Of a stretch of DNA of 64,000 bases, positions 11,368 through 23,488 are shown piece by piece. A program made the translations under genes and the position numbers. This stretch comes from Brachypodium distachyon (lineage: Eukaryota; Streptophyta; Magnoliopsida; Poales; Poaceae). Location of the stretch: positions 2,170,001 to 2,234,000 of the forward strand of contig NC_016134.3 in NCBI RefSeq assembly GCF_000005505.3, written 5' to 3'. The first letter of the stretch is position 1. Each line of letters begins with the position of its first letter. Under the pieces are notes generated by a model. It was not told where the DNA came from. It saw nothing but the letters and a program-made list of their open reading frames with translations, and made no database searches.

Positions 11368-12640
11368 GTCTCGGAGGGAGTTCGACAGAAAGACGCGGTG
11401 TTTCTGAATGCTGATCGATTGGAGTTGATCTGGATTTAGGAGGCTCGATCTTATCTCGCGCCTCTGTAACTCTGTGTACGGTCTCTGTAGTCTCACTATG
11501 ACTATGATCTAGCCCGAAGCCGTGTCACGCAGTAGTAGTACTGTAGTAGAAGGCCCGACCTGGTCGCACCTGTCAGATCGTGCTGGCGTGGCACTGACAT
11601 GGACGTACGGCCACGTCATCTATCCACGTGTGATCCCTCACCCCACCTACCTGATCCTAGCGCGTGCGACGGTGCGAGGCGTTGGTTCTTGATGACGCGG
11701 GCCGGACAGCCGAATCACAAGGCTGAGGAAAGGAAGCTCCCAATCGAAAGTTCTAAGGAAAAAAAGAGAGGAAGAAGCTTCATCAACTACCGAATGTTGC
11801 GACAAGTCATGTGATGTACAATGAATAAACCAGCCTTATGGATTATGGATCATTTTAAAGAAAAATGAAACAAAATGGCGCGCCAGTCTTTGTGCGAAAT
11901 CGGCATCGTTTGCTCCAAACACTCGACGGGAGTGCCATGCGGTCTCTAGACTTATGAACCATGATAGAGTTAGAAAAACGGTGTTGATGTATTCAAATCC
12001 GTTACTATGAGAGGAGCAACGACCAGACGATCTCCCTTCTCCTCTACGCCATCGAGGAGATTGTTGCAGACGAGGTGGATCAAGAGGCAGGGAAACCCTT
12101 TATTCTTATACCTCATGTTGCCGCTATCATAACACCGTTGCCGAGAAGACAAAACCTAATTCTAAGATACATGGCTACCACACCTTTAATAGTCGAGACG
12201 TCATCTCTGCCGCCGACCACAAGAGAGATAGGGTGGTGGCGTTGTGATATAGTTGAATGAGAGAGCTTGGACGTGTTCGTTAATGGCGCTAACGCTGGTT
12301 TTGCCCGATCAACCCGACAGGCGGGCTGCACTGTTCAGAAACGCGCTCAGACACGGTAAACGACGAAATCGGTGCAATGTGTCAAAACTTGTCCAAATAC
12401 GGTGGTTTTTGCGATAAAATGAGCAAAACCGGTAGTCATGTGATACAAGTGTCTTCAATGTGTTGCCTTCCTCTGTGTATAAGCGTAAAGACTTGTTTAC
12501 GTTTTCCTCCAGAGCTTACGTAAAACTTGGAATACAAGCTGGGCCGTAGATCTTTTATTCGTACTTCTACTGAAACCCAAAAGGCAAGACAGGCCCAACA
12601 CTAATCGGCCGGGCTCCTATCCCTATCCATTCCTCCCTCT
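11368..12640. other. Spacer upstream of the NFD6-like gene
   Basis: No gene supported. Short reading frames here have no known domain and no splice support. The last 150 bases form the promoter region of the next gene. Confidence 0.5.
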
Positions 12641-12645
12641 CTTCT

Positions 12646-12661
12646 TATAAAACCCTAAACC
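12646..12661 (+). promoter_or_regulatory. TATA box fused to a telo-box
   Basis: TATAAAA is directly followed by AACCCTAAAC, so the TATA box overlaps a telo-box (AAACCCTAA). Telo-boxes are frequent near the starts of plant genes for ribosomal and mitochondrial proteins. The distance to the ATG at 12737 is about 90 bases, giving a leader of about 60. Confidence 0.55.
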
Positions 12662-12736
12662 CGCCGGCGCCGCCGCCGCCAACAGATCCCCAACCATCTC
12701 CTCCTGCTCCTCCGCCGCAGCATCAACCCTAGCAAA

Positions 12737-14550
12737 ATGGCGTGGCGCGGCGCGGCCTCCCGCACCGTCCTCGCCGCCGTGCGCCGCCCGGCGCCCTCCG
12801 CCGCGATCGGGGCCATCCGCGCTCCTCCCCCCTTCGCCGCTCCCCGCCGCCGGCTCCCTTCCGCCTTCGCCAGTGCCCCATCCACCTCCCCGCTCGGGGC
12901 CGCGCGGTAAGCCCAACGCCAATTTTGAATCAGCGATTTCGTGCCGGAGGCCGCTCCGTGGTGGTGATCCGATCTGGTGTTTTCCTGATCGGGTTGTATT
13001 GTTGTGTGGTGTGCAGGCCTCTAGCGGCGATGATGGGGTCGCCGCTGACGGCGGCGGTGGTCCTCGGCCGGATGACGGCCCACCCGGCGGCCAGCGCGCG
13101 GGCTTGCTGCGAGCTTTCCCAGGGTACCCTCTCCTTCCGCCGCAATTGCGAGGATCGCTAATGTGATCCAAGTTAGTTTCGTGATGCACCATTCTGAATT
13201 GATGGATTGTAGTTTGCCGAGGTTGGATAATGTCATGCGTATGTGTGTGTGTTTCATGCTATAATTTTGGTGGCTGCGTTAGTTCTTGCTGTGTGTTGCC
13301 TAGAGATATGGTGTTAGCTGATCGTTTCTCTTGCAATCTTAGATTGAAAATGTGTTTTGGTTTAAAATTGATGTGCAGCTGTTGAGTGATTCTAAGTTTG
13401 GTGGTTAACTCTAGGGTTGTGAAATGATAAATAACCTAAAGAACCATACAAGAGTCTTGCCTGGCTTTATATTTAGGGTTAAAACAACCATGGTGGAATT
13501 CAAGCCGTGTACAGTGGTAATATGCAGTGTGGGATTTATGTTTCGCTTTTGTAATAATGCTGAGTGAAAACTGATGTAAGGAGATTAAAATTGGGTTTTG
13601 ATAGGGAATGGGAAAGATGGTTGAAGTTGGAGGCCGGACAGCATGACAGGGTCTTTTATGCCCTACAATGATGTAGGTCTCCTACTTTTCCCATTCTTGT
13701 ATTTTTTTTCTTTCTAGTTAGTACTTTTGCCAAAATGTAGGTTAGTAATCGTATTGGCAACAATTTAACATTGAATTATTTGCTACATTGTGACATCTAC
13801 TCTTCTCTGTCAGTGCGTATGTTAGCTAGTTATAATTGTTTATTAATATTAAAACTTCAATTGATTGAGGATGTGCATGGTTGGGATTTATTAGGGAATG
13901 GAAAAGATGGGTGATGCAAGAGGCCAGGGTAGAGCATAAAGAAGGTGCTTTCTGTTTGAAACATGCACTCTCTTTCTGCAATCTTGAATTTTCAGTCTCC
14001 TAAGGCATTCAAAGTTTCAGCTAGGCATAAATAGTTGTAACAATTGCAGAAAATTAATTAAGTTAGAAATATTTAGCAAAAGTACTGACGAACTGCACGT
14101 CATGCAGGACTGTCAATTATGAATATAACTAGAGAATGAGAATCTGTGTTTTGTCTTTTGTTGGATGTGTACTGTCAATCCAGATCTACCATATGATCTA
14201 CTTCTCCTTTTGATGTTAGAAACTTCCTGAGGTGATAGTACCAATTGTAGATTTGTAGTCAAACATTGCTTGGAAGAATTATGGACTGGCAGTAGCATTT
14301 TTAGTTTGTGATTTAGTAATGTCTGTGCAATCTGGTCTCCATGCATTATCTTGTCTTAATCGTCCAAATGTTGAGCTGTCATGTTATGTCAGTGGCTGTT
14401 TTCACTTTTGCCTTATAGAATATATTGTTTTGGAGCATAACTGCTTATCTTAGTTTGTCCATTTGCACTACTGTTACATGTTACCCTAAGCTGTATTTTT
14501 GTCACTCTTACTGATCCATTTATTACTATTATTGTCTTGCAGGTACTTGA
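12737..14550 (+). CDS. Small mitochondrial protein, NFD6-like
   Basis: Three exons, 12737-12906, 13017-13123 and 14543-14550, give a 94-residue protein. The N terminus (MAWRGAASRTVLAAVRR, then Arg/Ala/Ser/Pro-rich) has the character of a mitochondrial presequence. The conserved part is a short helix-like segment at about 58-90 ending CELSQGT. Size, presequence, a hydrophobic segment followed by a Ser/Ala/Arg stretch and the LSQ ending resemble NUCLEAR FUSION DEFECTIVE 6-like proteins, whose Arabidopsis founder is needed for polar nuclear fusion. The last exon supplies only two residues and the stop. If intron 2 were retained, the protein would instead end ...SFRRNCEDR at 13161. The family call rests on recognition by eye. 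Confidence 0.5.
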
Positions 14551-15162
14551 AGTTATTGTGTAGACTCATTGTCCTTGGATGAGGATGCAACTCTTCTTGG
14601 ATGTTACTTTTGGAAAGCTATTCTGGTGTTTCACTCTTTTAACTGCAGAGTTAGGAGAATTTCTCCAGCAATAGCTCATCCCTCGAAAGTTTCTACCCTA
14701 GGTTGATAAATAATTTTCATGTTATGTGACGACATGGTCTGCAACATGCATTTAGCATCTATCTTCGTCCCAGTATCTGAGAGGCTTTGGTGCACAATTT
14801 ATAGGATTGTCTCTTTTTTTTGGAAGAACTCTGCATTGCGTGAGCACCAAATGTAATATACCTTGTCGTTCTAGTTTAAAGTTAAGAGTGAATTACTTGT
14901 TCAGCAGTGATGATTGTGATGTACCAATCATGTCATATGGTCTCCAACCCCGTTTCCCTTTTAAATGCTCTTATTCGTCTGTTTAGATGCTTAGTTCTGA
15001 GATTTCATGTTGGAACTGCTTGTGTGGTGAATCTAGGCATGAAATAAGTAGAGGAAAACATCCGCAACGCTAAGAAGTTAGCTTTCAGTTCACAAAGTTC
15101 ACCAGCTACTCCCAGTTTAGGCTGCAAGACTATTCACATATTACATGTGAGGACGCATGGAC

Positions 15163-17071
15163 TTAGCCCAGTAGAACAAACCGGTCATCGACCTTCCGAA
15201 TGACATGGATCATCATAGTTGCAGTAGTCGCCTTCCTTGTGCCTTTCAGCAGTTCGAAGATGCAGATGTAGCCCTCACGAAGCTTATTGTCACGCACAAA
15301 CTTGACCCAGCGCTGGCAGTTGAAACCCCGGGTGGAACTAGCATGGTAGTAGTACTTGACATACCACTTCTCTTTTCTGTTTGGCCTGAGAAGCAGCATG
15401 TCCTGTGATCTCCCCTCCAGATGATCAGCTGCGAACTTGCTGGAAATGATCTGCAGGCAGAGCATTTTCTGGTTCAGACCAGTTGATCTTAACTGCTGCT
15501 CACACAATGTATTTAGGTACTGGTAAGATTTATGGTAAAAGAAAGCTCCAACTGTTTCCAATGGAAACTGAATAGATAAACTGACCAGGAAGTTGTTCCT
15601 GTGACGAACATGAGACTTCTGCAGGACTGCCACAAATATGGGATTGCCTGGTTGAATTGATGCCAACCCAAATATTTCCTCTCGTTCACCTAGTGTTAGG
15701 TAATTGGCGAACCTCGAGTAGTATTTGTTGGAATCAGTGTCTTCGTCATCACTGTCATTTTCTTCCTGAGTCAACTCGTGCTTAACTCGATAGTCGCTAT
15801 CGTTTGGAGATTCACTCTCTTCCCCTGCGTAAAATGCGCATTATATTTTTCTGAATAATCATATCGATTGCACTAAATTAAACAGTAGCACACTCAATCT
15901 TGATTCTACTCCCTCCGTCCCGAATCCATGTCAGTTAATTCGGGATGGAGGGAGTATATGATTTCAGGCTTATGCTTTAGCTGGCTACAACAATGCGACA
16001 GAGAGCAAGTTGTGAGAATACCATGCAAGCTTGTAAGACTTTTTTACTTACTTGGTTTAGTCTTGCCACTTGGTTTATTTGAAGCAGAGGCCTTGTGAGG
16101 AGACCCAACTAGGGGCGATGGCGGCATGTTAACATCGCCTGAATCGCTTAAAAGGTAGTGTTCTTCTGCTTGCTGACTCACAATGTGATCGAAATGTTTG
16201 TGCATATTGGTACCCTTTTTATCAGTGAAGAAACTTGACACTTTCTCGCAGCCGCTAGCGTCAAAGATCAGTACATCAAAGGAACCACTGCCACTGCATT
16301 TGAAGAACAGGATGTCATGCTCCTGCAGCTCATGAGCCTTGGCAAATGCATCCCACCCTGACACGAAGAACAGCTTGTCGGCAATCTTTTCGATGCCGAC
16401 CCGCCATGTCTCGCCACTCGGTACTTTGAGGGTGCATCCTTTGTCGATCTGCCCGCTGAAGTTGTTGGCAAACTTCTCCGGTATGCTCTGTAATTGAAGT
16501 CAGTAAACAGATATCTCATATACCTAGTTAGCCTAGATGAATGATAATGCAACAGATTTTATCCAGACATGTCAACTGAAAAATGCAACAAACCAAAACC
16601 AGTTGATCAACACCGAGTCACCCAGAAAGAAAATAATAATAATCTACTACTCCATATACTAACTGATTACATTCATCTTGAATCTGGCCTTCCATGTAGT
16701 ACTACTTATTTCCAGTACATTTTCTTTCTACAAAATTGCAATCTATCTCTCCAATCCAATAGCTACACCCCCCTGGCCCCCCACCCCCCAAAGAAATTCA
16801 AAGATCCTAAGGATTAAGGCCAAGTCACTCAAAACCCAATCGCAAGTTACTAGCATCTAAACAGACCTGCAATCAACAACGCAGATTGGTAGTAGGATGG
16901 ATAAATAAGGATACTCACAATGCTTTGCTGAAAATCTCCAGCCATGATCTTGGAGAACCTGATCTTGCTCACATCCATGTGCTCCCAGTAGTAGTGCTCC
17001 TGCCACTCCCTGCACCTCCCACACCCTCCCTTCTCACCCATCATCTTACCTGCTGCCGCCATTGCTGGCAT
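15163..17071 (-). CDS. REM-type B3 DNA-binding protein (two B3 domains)
   Basis: Read on the minus strand, exons are 17071-16919, 16487-16052 and 15824-15163, giving up to 416 residues; junctions keep frame and use GT-AG sites. Met1, 4, 10 or 11 could start the protein; Met10/11 best match the start of the sister gene at 62951. The N terminus has the motif CGRCREWQEHYYWEH. B3 domain 1 spans about 38-140 (GDFQQSI-SIPEKF, then GWDAFAKAHELQEHD and FDASGCEK). A Ser/Lys-rich and acidic linker follows. B3 domain 2 spans about 260-410 and ends MMIHVIRKVDDRFVLLG. The pattern matches the grass Os03g0619600-like REM group; REM B3 proteins bind DNA in the nucleus and often act in reproductive development. 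The target is unknown. No disabling change is visible. Confidence 0.85.
15909..15954. mobile_element. Minimal 46-bp Stowaway hairpin
   Basis: In intron 2 of the B3 gene, CTCCCTCCGTCCCGAAT is followed after 12 bases by its inverted copy with one mismatch. TA flanks both sides (15907-15908, 15955-15956). Almost nothing but the two ends remains. Confidence 0.75.
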
Positions 17072-17440
17072 GCATACATGGAGCTTCGTCAGTTGCCACA
17101 GCTCAGGTCAATGGATGCAATGCAAACGAAACAGTGTGTTCACAAGCACCTTACCTGAAGAAGAAGTACTCCGTAGAAGATTAAAAGGAGGAAGACGAAG
17201 TTCTTGGCTGAGGTTTCGACTCTTTCTCTTCTTGTCTGCTTGATGTTAACGAGGAGAAGAGGCTGCATTGATGAGAGTGAGGGGAGTGGTTGTTACTGTG
17301 ATGAGTGGGATTTCAGTGACAGGTGCTATCACGGCAGACAATATGTATGCCAGGTGTTGGCTGCGACAAGTGGGGCACCCTGTGGGACACGTGTCAGGAT
17401 ACTTGGCATTTTTGCCTCTGTCTTAGGAGTGAGGTAAGGC
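17072..17440 (-). promoter_or_regulatory. 5' leader and promoter region of the B3 gene
   Basis: The stretch upstream of the B3 start holds several ATGs out of frame and a possible splice donor, so a leader intron is likely. No clear TATA box was seen. Boundaries are approximate. Confidence 0.35.
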
Positions 17441-17454
17441 TGCTTGGTGGAGTA

Positions 17455-17673
17455 GGTTAGGTAGTAACATAAGATGCCAACTAGACAAGAAAGAAATGGA
17501 GGTGGTAATTAGATATGTTACCATAACATCACACAAATCAAAACAAGACGAGTTTACAACCTAATAAATGAAACAATGCATGGCACCACATACTATCCAC
17601 TATGAAGGTGGTAATTTAGACTAATAACATATACATGTTACTACTCTATGTTACTTTTCACTATGACCAACCT
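17455..17673. mobile_element. Possible Tourist-like MITE
   Basis: The left end (GGTTAGGTAGTAACATAAG) and the complement of the right end (AGGTTGGTCATAGTGAAAAG) are partly alike, and both halves contain GTAACATA motifs in inverted orientation. The target duplication is unclear. Confidence 0.4.
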
Positions 17674-17814
17674 AAAAGCTGGCTGGCAGATTGTAGTGGA
17701 GAGTGTTTAAGAGCGGCAAACTAGTTTTTTATTCACCATGTAAAATGGGCAAAATAGTAATTCTTCCACTGAAATTGCATGGAGATTATCCTGTTGGTCC
17801 ATGATTTGGCCATA

Positions 17815-17956
17815 CTTTTTACTTCCTCGTCGTACATAAAACTAAGATGGATGACTCACACAAAAAGGAAGAAAAACTCGCAAAACTTTTTACTTCCTCG
17901 TCGTACATAAAACTAAGATGGATGACTCGCACAAAAAGGAAGAAAAACTCGAAAAA
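17815..17956. repeat. Tandem duplication, 71-bp period
   Basis: Two copies of a 71-base unit starting CTTTTTACTTCCTCGTCGTA lie head to tail and are nearly identical. A shortened third piece (ACTAAGATGGATGG) follows. High identity suggests a recent event. Confidence 0.8.
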
Positions 17957-18015
17957 AAAAACTAAGATGGATGGATCGGCAGTAAAAAAAACACTTGTTT
18001 AATCAAAGGCAGCCA

Positions 18016-18779
18016 AGGGGTCGTTTGGAACAAAGGATTTGCATAGGATTTTTGTAAGAAAGGAATTTCACAGGAATAGATTCCTTTGAACCATTTGGAA
18101 CACAGGATAGGAAAGTATGCATCCGTATGAAACACTGTTATTACAACTTGATTTCACATGAAAAGAAACATCCGTCTGAACCTCATTTTCTTGCACAGGC
18201 AAAGCAAAGCCTCTTTGGCTGCACCAGCGCTGGCGTGCATGAGAAAGATCAGGTGCTAACTTGGAATCGGGACTTTCTTTTTGGCTCGATGTATTTGTGG
18301 GTGTGGCCAGCTGATGTTATGGTTACTCAACTAATCATCAGGCTAAAAAAATTGATCCCAATTAAAACAATTCACATGATCTTTCTTAGCAAAACAGCAT
18401 GTTTGTACAATTTGCCGCGTCGCACATGCCACCATGATGCGAGTACATGTTGTCGCCAGCGGCGAACCAAGTATACACACAATTACTAAAACAAGAGGAT
18501 GTTCATACATATTGATCTTGATGGATTAATTCTTAGAATAAATTCTATAGTCCGTATAGCCACGCAAATGCGCGGGTCGTTTGGCTAATATTTGTCTATT
18601 ACTAGTTTTTACTCTAGACGATGTTGTCAATTCCTATAGTTTTTGTTCCTGCGTTCCAAACGGCTCTTCTACTTCAAACCTATGTTTTCAATCCCTGTAG
18701 GATTTCACATGCATGTCATGCCAATTCCTATACTTTTCCTATTCCTGTGTTTTTCCTATACTACGTTCCAAACAGGGCC
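18016..18779. mobile_element. Inverted-repeat DNA element, about 760 bp
   Basis: The left end GGGGTCGTTTGGAAC and the complement of the right end (GGCCCTGTTTGGAAC) match, and related motifs (AGGATTT, TTCCTAT) continue inward on both sides. The middle has no transposase. This fits a non-autonomous hAT or Harbinger-type element. Exact ends and target site are uncertain. Confidence 0.5.
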
Positions 18780-19458
18780 TAAATATATTCACCTCCCCTG
18801 CTGCATTAATCCTTGTGTTCTTTTGTGGCAATACTTGGACGGGAAGCAAATAATAATCTGTTTTCCTGTCCTTAATGATGCACACGATATGTTGTGTTCA
18901 TTTGTGGCAAAAATAAATAAATAACAAAATGTGCTGTCAGAAGATCAGAAGTAAGGTAAAATTAGTGTACCATCAGACAGACAATTTCTAAGACGATGTT
19001 TAAGATTCACAAACTCTATTCGTTTAACAAGGCCAGCAGAAAAAAGAGAATTGTGTTGCAAAAGACCAGTGAAACCAACCAAATCTAACTGAAAATTTTG
19101 ACAGTGGTAGCAGCATAAATCATTCCAGAAGCTTTAGGAACAGGAAGACTACCCATGTTATCACAGATGAAACAAAAGCGACAAAAATCAGACTATCAGA
19201 GCTAGATATCACTAACAATCAAGACACAGAAACACATGCCACTTCCTTTGGATACACATTTGCTTAGAATCCAGAAACATGAATCAAGTACACAGCTCAC
19301 ACCTTGTTCTACCAGCCACATTGCTTCAAGAAACTACCTAAATTCTCTAACGTGTGTCAGCGACAAGGTGGGTCGGGTCGAGGCCCACCTGTTAGCGAGA
19401 TACTTTTCCTTCTCTTCTGCACAAGAGAAAAAAAACTGAATTAGTAGTATAATATTAG

Positions 19459-19740
19459 GGTCTTCTGCGTCTTCAGTCTCTCATTGATCCTTTTCCTTCT
19501 CTTCTGCACAAGAAAAAAAAACTGAATTAGTAGTATAATATTAGAAAATTCAGTAATAGAAGGATGATTACTTCAGATGCAAAATACATTATAGTTTGTA
19601 GTACCTTGCATAGAGGCTCTGGGGATTCAGTTGCTGCCTCGCGACCAGCCCAGGCTTTGCCTTCTGGACTAGCAACTTCTGTTCAGTCATCCTCGCGCAT
19701 TTCCGACCTTGCAAATAATTCAACTAAATCAGTATTTCAT
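19459..19740 (-). pseudogene. Decayed bHLH exon pair, copy A (RHD6/RSL-like)
   Basis: On the minus strand a coding-like stretch reads ...PGLVARQQLNPQSLYA and ends near a GT at about 19613. After a short intron and the acceptor GTGCAG, exon 2 starts at 19503 with KRRKRINERLKT. These two blocks are the hallmark xPQSLYAR / KRRERINERL junction of RSL-type bHLH factors (root hair development). The second exon stops after about 15 codons and runs into a copy of the intron sequence; a third copy of the exon-2 start lies at about 19403-19419. No helix 2 was found, so it is not functional. Confidence 0.55.
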
Positions 19741-20094
19741 ATAAGAAGCATGGGCATCTTTCTGAAAAGCAGCTGGTCAACAGAATGATCAATCATCACC
19801 AGAACTTACTCTTGCTTGGTCATAGATATCTTCATCTACCGGGTGCTTGTTCTCTTGTCCGTAGCACTGAAGGAAACGAAATCCTCTCAGATCGACCCAA
19901 AATTCCCGTGTAAAAGAAATGATTTTGGACCAAGTTCAGGTCATCGAATGCAAATATTTAACAAAACCATATAATTAATGTGCATGGTGCTCAAATCAAC
20001 CTGCAAGATTAACACAAAAACATTGTTGTTTTAGCCACTAGATCTTAGCATTTCATCCATGTTAACTGGTGTCAGTAACATTTATGTTCAGAAG

Positions 20095-20310
20095 CATACT
20101 TTGATCCTATCATTGGGAACAAGGGTCTGCCCTCTGCCGTGTGTTCAGCCACTCATTGATCATTTCCCTTCTTTTCTGCACAAGAAAAGAACAGAATTAG
20201 TATTACAATATTGATTATAGGATGGTTTATTCAAATAAAAAATAGTTACCATTGCAAAGAGGTTCCTGAGAAGCACTTCCTTTCCTGATGGAAGCACATG
20301 CCTCCATTCT
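20095..20310 (-). pseudogene. Decayed bHLH exon pair, copy B
   Basis: A diverged duplicate of copy A. The first exon end (about 20250-20310) is degenerate. After TTGTGCAG, exon 2 starts at 20175 with KRREMINEWLNT; a shift of frame is then needed to read TLVPNDRIKV, which matches the loop region (LVPNGTKV) of RSL-type bHLH domains. The frameshift and the stop mark it as a pseudogene. Confidence 0.5.
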
Positions 20311-20449
20311 GTTTTAATGTATTATGCCCATAAATATAAACAATCAGCCATCGACGCTGACCAAATACATATGACACTGGAGATTCTCCAAACAGATAAA
20401 GCAAATCTGCAAAGCTAATTCTCCAAAATAATGGAGTAACAATTAACTA

Positions 20450-20815
20450 CAGCTAACCACATGCATCATTTATCATACACAGGTCCTGTGTAAAGGATTT
20501 TCCTGAAGAGAAATCAAATTTAACTAGTATAATACACCGAGACAGGGTGCTTGAAATTCACAGGTCATTTCTTAATGACCTGAACACTAGGGAAGCATAT
20601 GCAAGTGCAGCATACCAAACTATCTATCTCCCAGAATGTTCTTCAGCTGAAAGTCTTAGAAAGGTCTGCCACTCTCCCTAACTCACAAACACAGATGATT
20701 GTAATTAGTCACTTGGTTTCGTATTAAGATGTTGGAAAAAGATAACATGTCACAAATGTTGCAGAGCACAACAAGGGCAATTAAGTTCAAATTATATATG
20801 AAATATGGATCCTAA
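20450..20815. repeat. F-box-flank repeat, copy i
   Basis: Contains CTTAATGACCTGAACACTAG and CCCAGAATGTTCTTCAGCTG, which recur at about 23790-23900. It continues into a version of the TTGGAAAA...TATCACCAATG block seen in all copies. It is a diverged piece of the sequence that lies downstream of the FBD gene at 24364. Confidence 0.65.
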
Positions 20816-21199
20816 ACATTATAGATCATTTTTTACAATTTCTTTCTCTCTCTTCTATCCCTAAAACTGGTTTTAGGGAACCAGTTTCAGGGAAGCCGAT
20901 GAAGATGCTCTTACTGATTCTAGATGCTCAAATGCCAAATTAACTAAAACTTAATGGTACCATGCTCAAATGCCAAGTAAGAAAGAAGTTCAATCATGTA
21001 TGCAGGTGTTCCTAATTCGAGGTCCTTAAATGCCAAGTTAACTGAAACTTTGTTACAGCAAGTGTGACACGAACGAAGAACCGATGGAGTGCGGCACCGA
21101 TAAGCTAGAGTCGACTAACAAGGAGTTTGTAATCTTTGGTCAAACTCAAGCATTCTTGATTCTTCAACCACATGATCTATTCTAACATAATACAAAGTG

Positions 21200-21720
21200 G
21201 ATTTTTGTTATCTAAACAAAAAGTTTACAGTTATTTCTTTTAACCCACAAATATTTGCCATTGCAAGTTGTCACTTGGTTTCCTGTTGTACTGTTGAGAA
21301 ATTAAAATGTATCACAAATGCTGCCGCAGCACAACAAGGGGCAAGCAAACTAATATATGCCGTACGAAGTCTAACCATTCAGAATCAAATGTTGCACACC
21401 ACAAGAACACAAAATCAAATTTCAGGAAACCACTCTGAATCTCTCACTCAAAATGACTAAATCTGTAGCGCAGGTCTTGAAAAACATTTGATTCACCATG
21501 CAATTCATTCAGTTAAATGAGTACCATATTACAATAAATAGCCGCATGCATGAACATATTTCTGAAACATGCATAGTTAGTGGACAGAATCATATATATG
21601 TCATATATAATCAGAACTTGCTCTTGCTTGGCCACCGATTTCTGAACATGTACATATATGAAAGACACAGATCTTCAAGGATACCGGTATCAAATCAAAG
21701 TATGTCCAAACACAACTGAA
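21200..21720. repeat. F-box-flank repeat, copy ii
   Basis: The stretch with AATCAAATGTTGCACACCAC, CACTCTGAATCTCTCACTCA and ATTTCTGAAACATGCATAGT recurs, with substitutions, at 33440-33576 and 41006-41250, that is, on both sides of the LINE. This shows the two flanks of the LINE were once continuous. No coding content. Confidence 0.7.
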
Positions 21721-22489
21721 AACTGTGAGTTCATCTATTAACACTTCAGATTCATCATCATTTGATGGCAAGAGACAGTTTTACTTTCAGAAGACAGTTA
21801 GCTATAAAAAAATTATGTCCACAAAAATGATCACGGATGTGCCGCATTGGAGATTGTCGAAACCAAGAATCTGTGAAGCAAATTTTCCAAAATAGAGAGA
21901 CCCATATAATTACATATAATAGTCTCTAAATAAAGCTAAAAGCATGCATCTCATAACAGGGCAGCTCATGTGATCGATTTCTCTGAAAACAACTCAAGTT
22001 AGACTAGCAACACCGTTGATGGGATGATGATCTGAACACTAGACAAGTATGCAAGGGCCACATTCATCTTGAACCGCAGGATGTATTCCCTAGAATGCAC
22101 TTAAGCAGTTAAGCTGAAAACATAATACAAAGTCCGGGATTCATTCTTTACCTAATCTTTAATTTGAAATATATTTATCTAATCATACAGAACTGAAATC
22201 CACAATATATATTCCAGAATTCCCTACTCCCTAGAAAAGATCTCCGAACACGATGCAAAGGAAAAAGCAGTTGAAAATCACATCTTAACAAACTACTAGT
22301 TGCAGTATGTTAGGCCAGATGTTGAAAAATGTTCCTATCATCCTATGTTTGTGGAAACATGGCCAGTGCACTGATCACTTGTAATCACAGTTTCTACAAT
22401 CAAAAGTTTGTATTGATGTATTACTGGTGAAATTTTGAGTGATCTTGCCCATTTTGTCCAATTTTTGTATATGTGTACATGGTCATTAT

Positions 22490-23488
22490 AACAGGGTTCA
22501 TGAAATTCATGGCCATTGCTTAATGATCTGAATGCATACGCAATCATGGCATTCTTGAACCACATGATTTATTCGCTGAGAGCACAATACAAAGTATTGA
22601 ACTCTTGTATCTAAAAAGTCTGGAGCCACTTCTGTACACCTGCAAACATAAACCACTTGCAAATTGTCACTTGAACTCCTATTGAACTGTTGGAAAACAA
22701 CAATGCACCAATGTCGTGCAACACAGGGGAAATTAAACTAATGTATGCAGCACGAATTCTAAACATTCCAGACCAAATGTTGCCCATTACCCAATGAAGA
22801 GACAGCAAAATTACCTAAGTGCTCAGGCGCAAAACTTGGGACAAAGAGCAAAGGCAGAGAGAGCAGGAGTAGAAAATGTAAACTAAAAACATAAAAAAAT
22901 CAACAAATTTACTACTAAATGAGATAGGCAACAACAACCAGCCAAGATAACATAAACAGTTTTCAGCAACTACATATATCCGCGAACTGATCTGTTAAAT
23001 CCATATTACAGACATGCTAGATAAACCAAGAATAGGGGAAACATCCACCAGTCATAAAATGAAACTGGGCATCTCCGGAAACCTTGTCCTCTAGCTGAAG
23101 CTTGATGTTTTGTTTTGCTTTAAAGTCCTCTGTGTATCACGAGATCTGATGCCAAGTGTCATCGACTCTAGCTTTCTTGCGTTCAACACAAAGAACGTAA
23201 CAAAGCTAACTTGTGAATTGGTGCCCCGATAGTTTGCCAACACTATTGTCTTCAAACAGATATCAAGATTCTTGTGTTTTTGACGCCAAAATTTTTTGGG
23301 GCCCCACGATTCTGATAACTATAGGAACATAGAAATATACACCAAATTAGCTACTGCAAAACATAAGTATAGACGGAAATAACAGTTGAATTATATATCA
23401 ATGAAGAAGCATTACGTCAATGTATAACTTCTCCAAGCATGTAAAGCATCTCATTTGGTAAATAACCTCATCCAAAACAGGAGCATTT
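22490..23488 (-). pseudogene. Duplicated, decayed FBD-gene 3' segment
   Basis: A direct duplicate of about 23785-24850. The part at about 23026-23320 reads on the minus strand as a diverged copy of the last exon of the FBD gene (LKTIVL, then [20 protein letters not shown]), with indels and stops. A stub of the preceding exon follows near 23425-23475. The rest corresponds to 3' flanking DNA. The copy ends where a LINE tail is inserted at about 23489. Confidence 0.7.
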
